Below, piece after piece: positions 59,831 to 64,000 of a stretch of 64,000 nucleotides of DNA; within the stretch, counting starts at the first letter, position 1; each line of letters begins with the position of its first letter. The notes under the pieces are model-generated. The model was given only the letters and a program-made list of their open reading frames with translations, was not told the DNA's origin and ran no database searches. This DNA is from Pseudoscleropodium purum (taxonomy: Eukaryota; Streptophyta; Bryopsida; Hypnales; Brachytheciaceae): contig OZ017805.1 of the NCBI GenBank assembly GCA_963969395.1, forward strand, positions 4,588,001-4,652,000, given 5' to 3'. Made by a program: the position numbers and the translations under genes.

Positions 59831-62800
59831 CTAAGAGGATCCACCTATACGCCTTTGCATCTTTTGAATTTGGCCTATCCACCAAGTTCCCTCGTCCATA
59901 GCAAAGGTGGTAGAAATTGCCCTATAAGACCTCCTTACTTGGAAATTTTCCCTTTTTTTTATTGCATTCACTATAGATGCCCTACAAACTATAGAATGTT
60001 GTATAAAATAGACACCAACATCCAAGCCAATGCCAACCAAATAAGTATTGGAGCATTTAGTAGCATTGAAGTAATCCTCACTATTATTGAAGTATAGTGA
60101 TTTGCAAACCCGTGTTAGCCTATCCTTGGATAAGAATGGATTACCATTGAGTTGTCGTCCCAAAGCTGATTTGAAAATTTGGTGGCCATCAAACTCCACA
60201 AAGGCTTCTTCTTTAATTGGAACTTTTACTTTACTTACATGTTCTTTATGCTAGCTTAATATCTTAGAGATGATGTTGCGCACTTCACTTTCCAAAACCA
60301 TGACTATTGGTACCCCATCCTCCAATACATCATCTTCCACATCTTCAACTACAACAGCTTCTGTCTCATCTAATTCCACCCGTCTTTGTACCTCCTACTC
60401 TACTTGATTCAAATCTTTTTTTAAGACTTCTATATCTTTGTCTTCACCTTAAATTGGCTTAGCACCTATAGCAAAGACAAACGATTGGTTGTCCACCATT
60501 CTTGCAACTCATAGTTTGTCAAACCAAAGTTTATATTTTGCAGTAGCTTGAGGATTTGGGGCCATATTCAAGCTATTAAGTAACCTTTGAGCTTCCTTGA
60601 ATACTTCCTTTCAAGTTGAGATGATGTTGTCATTAGTAGAAACCCCCATATAATTTTCAAGGTTGGCTTCCACTTTGTCTTCTTCCAATTTGTGCAACTT
60701 TGCCTAGATGTTGGTCATCTTGTTGTGTGTCCTTGCAAATTGCAAACTATTCTTTCCATATTTGATCTGTGACAAGTGGTTCACTATGTTTGTGGCCCCC
60801 AATAATTCTTAGAAATCATATGCCTTCTCCATTTCTACCATCCCGCCAATTTTAGAGAAAAAAACTTCACACAAATCACTCCCAATTAGGTGCAATGGCA
60901 CAACCAAATGAGAATACTTATTACAAAAATGACAAATAAGCAAAACAAAAAAACATTGTTGACTAACAAAGTGCAACTTAGGATTCATAGCTTTAGTGTT
61001 CCCTAGCATATTATGATTGCCATGCTTCATCTACAATTTCCTAAGTCTAAGAAAATAAAAAACCTTACTTGCTGTCACAATTTGTGCTTGGAGGTCATGA
61101 CGTGGGCTCAGAAAAATGTCAATGTAATTAGTACAAATCTCCAAGTACATCTTAGTTCCCAAAGTGTGTTCGTGGTGCAAGTTAGTAGACAAGTAAAGTC
61201 TTCTCAAACAACAATAAACTTTTTGTGAACATAACCTCTATGCATTTGCCCAATTTTGCCTATTTTTTTCTCATAGTCCTCCTGTAGTAATTCATGCTCA
61301 TCTATAGTGAAGCAATTGTAAACTTGGCAAATTTGCTACTACAGTGCTATATCTGCACCGAATCTTAGAGTTCTAACATTGTTGTCAAGTGGATTCAACA
61401 ATTTTTTACCATTGTGAAGGTAATCTTGGTTGTGCAATCATGTAGCTTATCCATTGGTATTTTATGTTGAGTTGAAAACCCAACCCTCCTAATCTATGGT
61501 TAAATCTCTATAATCTATAAGCATCAATTACTGCCTTCTAGAATTCCCATCACTAGCATGTTCAATAATTGGACCTACTATAGCATAGCAATGCTTTGTC
61601 CACAACTTATCAATTCTATCCAACTGTTCTTTTACCCAACTTGAATTAAAACAACCATAGGTACAATAAGCAACCAATACTAAGCGAGGGAGTTTAGAAT
61701 GCAAAAGATTGACAACAATGATTCTTGCAAAGCTACCTACTTTGTCAAGACAAAAAGAGTCCACCATTTTTGTGTAACCAACCTCACCAACTCCAATTGT
61801 AGGCTTGTAATTTGTGATACAAATGTGATTATCTTTTGGCCCTAAAAACCTACCAAAGTATCTAACCGGGCCTCCCATGAAACTTGTCCCCTTACCTTTG
61901 TCTCATCTTCTACAAGAATGACAAGGATTGGGCCTGAGATTCCATGCGTAGCTTTGGCGTCGGTGTAGATGCTTGCAATTGGTTCAAAAATCTCACTATG
62001 CTCCTCCAAAATGAACGTGCCCCCTTTCTAGATTCCATGCAAATGCTATCATAACTAGGACCAACAAAATTGAGAGCAAACAAATCACACGCCCCCTGGC
62101 CCTCATAAATCCTCATCACTTGTGCAAAATATTTTTTGTTTTCACTATAATGATTCCTTGAATCCTTGTAGTTGAGATTTGCAGCAACATCCTTCATGAA
62201 GTCCCATAGTGCATGCTTCCCTCCAAAGGCTCCAATCTTGTGCGCACTAATGATATTATTATAGTATTTTACAAGATTGTTATCCAAAGATGTGTTCATA
62301 GTACTTTCACACAACGTAGGCCTTCTTGCCTTCAATTGTGCAATTTGTATTTTAGCATGGCAATAGTATAACTTCTCTAATCATAGATGTTTTGATAGAT
62401 TTCTAATATGTTTATAGACTTTGTATGCACCTAGATAGCTTAGGTGTATGCATCCAAAAGTGCTTCGGTTCCCCCTTTTAATCACAGCCTAGTCTTCTCT
62501 TCTACACCTCATTCTAAAAGTGACATTGGAAAAAGGTTCCCTGCATACTAATAGGCGACTACACTCCTTGTGATGAAATGCACCTCTAATCTAGATTACA
62601 ATCTTTTGAACGATTAAGGTAGCACTAAGATGTGGTTCAAGGTACGAATGCAGACCACAATGGCGATTGTTCAACAAAGCATTCATAGGATATGATAAAC
62701 CCCTGTACTCAACAATTGGACTACAAAACTCGTAGTAAATCAAATTAGCAAAAAAACTCTTGTTGATGGATTGAGACATACCTATCAAACTAGTTGATGA

Positions 62801-63447
62801 AGTAGGAAGGAACCATGAATGAAGGTCACCTTGATTGGAGTGAGAACTAATTGTTGTGGACTTGTTTAGGTGCCCAGGTTGATCGGACTTTGCAAGCTAT
62901 TTTGTTTCTTGCTTAGAATCCTCCACGGCCTTTATGTGCTTCAATCTAGTTAGATGATTCTACAAGTTCAACTCCAAAGTCTTCCGTGGTGGGCAAAGGA
63001 CCATCAAGTCCCTACAATATGCACACGTCACCTTGAACCAGTAGCACTTAGTATTTTGAGCTAGTAAGTTCTCCAACACTTTGAATTTCTCATGCCCTTC
63101 CAGAAGATTTGCAATCACTTGGTCCACAATTTCAACCCCTTCCAAATGAAATCTTTATAGTCGTCCATAGTTAAGGTAATTAACTATCCATTTTTTGCCT
63201 AAGATTGCGGATGGTCATCAAAATTTATCTTCTTAGCGGCACAATAATTTTGGACATGTGATGTGCTCACAACATGCAACCTCTTGAAGTTGTCCAAGAG
63301 GTTATCGATTTGAGCTTTGCTGTGGTCTTTTGTACTCCCTCCACACTCTTTTTTACATTCAATGCACCACAATTTCACAACACCATTGCCATTCAAGTCA
63401 AATGACTTTAGCCGCAATTCGTGGTCATCCATGGCAACTCGCTTCAA
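59831..63447 (-). pseudogene. Decayed transposase-like gene of the VEDETKV type
   Basis: Minus-strand segments follow in order. 63,447-63,199 has a CxxC zinc-finger-like block (LWCIECKKECGG) and later histidines (LHVVSTSHVQNYC). 63,145-62,900 has a second one (VTCAYCRDL, then NHLTRLKHIKAVED after a stop). 62,335-61,910 ends in VGPSYDSICMESRKGAR. 61,915-61,528 reads VILVEDETKVRGQVSWE, then ITNYKPTIGVGEVGY, SFARIIVVNLLHSKLPRLVL and GPIIEHASDGNSRRQ. About 61,435-61,370 reads NQDYLHNGKKLLNPLDNNV. 61,030-60,809 reads FVVPLHLIGSDLCEVFFSKI (first residues differ slightly), then GGMVEMEKAYDF. 60,199-59,831 reads LNGNPFLSKDRLTRV. I know these blocks from a widespread but uncharacterised plant transposon-like protein family. 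The D/E residues of VEDETKV and the SD near the end could be catalytic, which is inference. Several frameshifts and stops inactivate it. Confidence 0.65.
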
Positions 63448-63621
63448 CTCGGCCTACAGCTTCTTTGCAGGCTCCATGTAATGATCAATGATATTGTTCA
63501 ACAAAAGCTCTGATCTTAGGGGGGGTCTACTCTGGTTGTATAGAATCTACAATCCTACTCAGCCTCAATGATCCAATGGCCGTAATTGTAGCTTCATCTC
63601 CATCCTCATTGTAGGAACCTT

Positions 63622-64000
63622 GAAAGTTAGAATTTAATTACTTCAAATGGAATTTGAATGAAGAAGACCATTCCTAGTATATTTTTTTATTTTTAAGGGT
63701 TAGAAATAAGGAAATTATTAGAATTATGGATTACGAAACCATAGGATATCTTAGTTGAGATAAAATGCTTAAGGAGGAAATTTATATTTTCCATTCTAAG
63801 TAGAACCAGAACTCGAATACTTGGCCAAAATATTTCTAAGACTTTTTGACAAGTATCAGAATTGAAATTGGGATCCATTCAGAAGCTAATAGATGCAAGT
63901 AGAATTACGGGGAGAACGTTCAATGGATGGAAAATACGTTGAGACGGCACAATTGGCATTTCCAACGACTACAAGAACTGGAAATTGGGGAAGAAAAAAG
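63622..64000 (+). mobile_element. R1 repeat family, copy 3 (5' end only)
   Basis: From about 63,622 to the window end the sequence aligns with the first 350 bp of copies 1 and 2. Shared landmarks include GGGTTAGAAATAAGGAAATT, GAATTATGGATTA, CATAGGATATCTTAGTTGAG, and AAAATATTTCTAAGACTTTT. It is closer to copy 1 than to copy 2 at the start (TTACTTCAAATGGAATTTGA). The coding part would begin beyond the window. Confidence 0.75.

Overview
This is a repeat-rich, AT-rich stretch of a large plant nuclear genome. The evidence is GT-AG introns, a SWIB/DEK_C gene of plant type, and many nested, decayed transposable elements. The transposase-like families present (DUF7869 type and a second type carrying a VEDETKV motif) make a gymnosperm or other large-genome, non-model land plant my best guess. 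That guess is inference; no marker in the window fixes the species.

Only one gene looks intact: a five-exon, minus-strand gene at 36,621-39,165 encoding a 349-residue protein with an N-terminal DEK_C domain and two SWIB/MDM2 domains. All four introns are GT-AG and the reading phase closes exactly. Almost everything else that once coded is broken by stops and frameshifts. Several of the stops are consistent with single C-to-T or G-to-A changes at Gln or Trp codons.

Layout. 0-3.4 kb is non-coding, with an orphan promoter/5'UTR-like island at about 0.94-2.35 kb. 3.4-6.3 kb (-) is a decayed DUF7869 transposase-like gene. 6.3-9 kb is AT-rich and carries six copies of a 21-nt hairpin motif. 9-13.55 kb (+) is an unrecognised multi-exon pseudogene, followed at 13.7-15.4 kb (+) by an FCP1/NLI-interacting-factor-like HAD phosphatase pseudogene. 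17.3-26.6 kb is a nest. A DUF659/hAT-type transposase gene (+) is split by an 8-kb minus-strand element of an unnamed family (called R1 here), which is itself split by a 4.4-kb insertion. 26.6-33.9 kb is a satellite array of about 40 copies of a roughly 176-bp monomer, broken by one small GC-rich hAT-like element. 34.5-35.8 kb is a near-perfect 1.27-kb palindrome just downstream of the SWIB gene. 42-47.4 kb holds minisatellites, a second short palindrome and a degenerate array of about 105-bp units containing a captured coding fragment. 48.4-51.7 kb is a 3.28-kb foldback element with hAT-like ends. 53.7-57.4 kb (+) is a second R1 copy with a 1.86-kb decayed coding frame. 57.8-63.5 kb (-) is the VEDETKV transposase-like gene, and a third R1 copy begins at 63.6 kb and runs off the end.

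The most interesting material is (1) a hAT-like family with CAGGGTTG-type ends and perfect 8-bp target duplications, which includes two 235-240-bp GC-rich elements and one giant hierarchical foldback; (2) R1, a three-copy repeat family with a conserved protein that matches nothing I recognise; and (3) a clear order of nested insertions.
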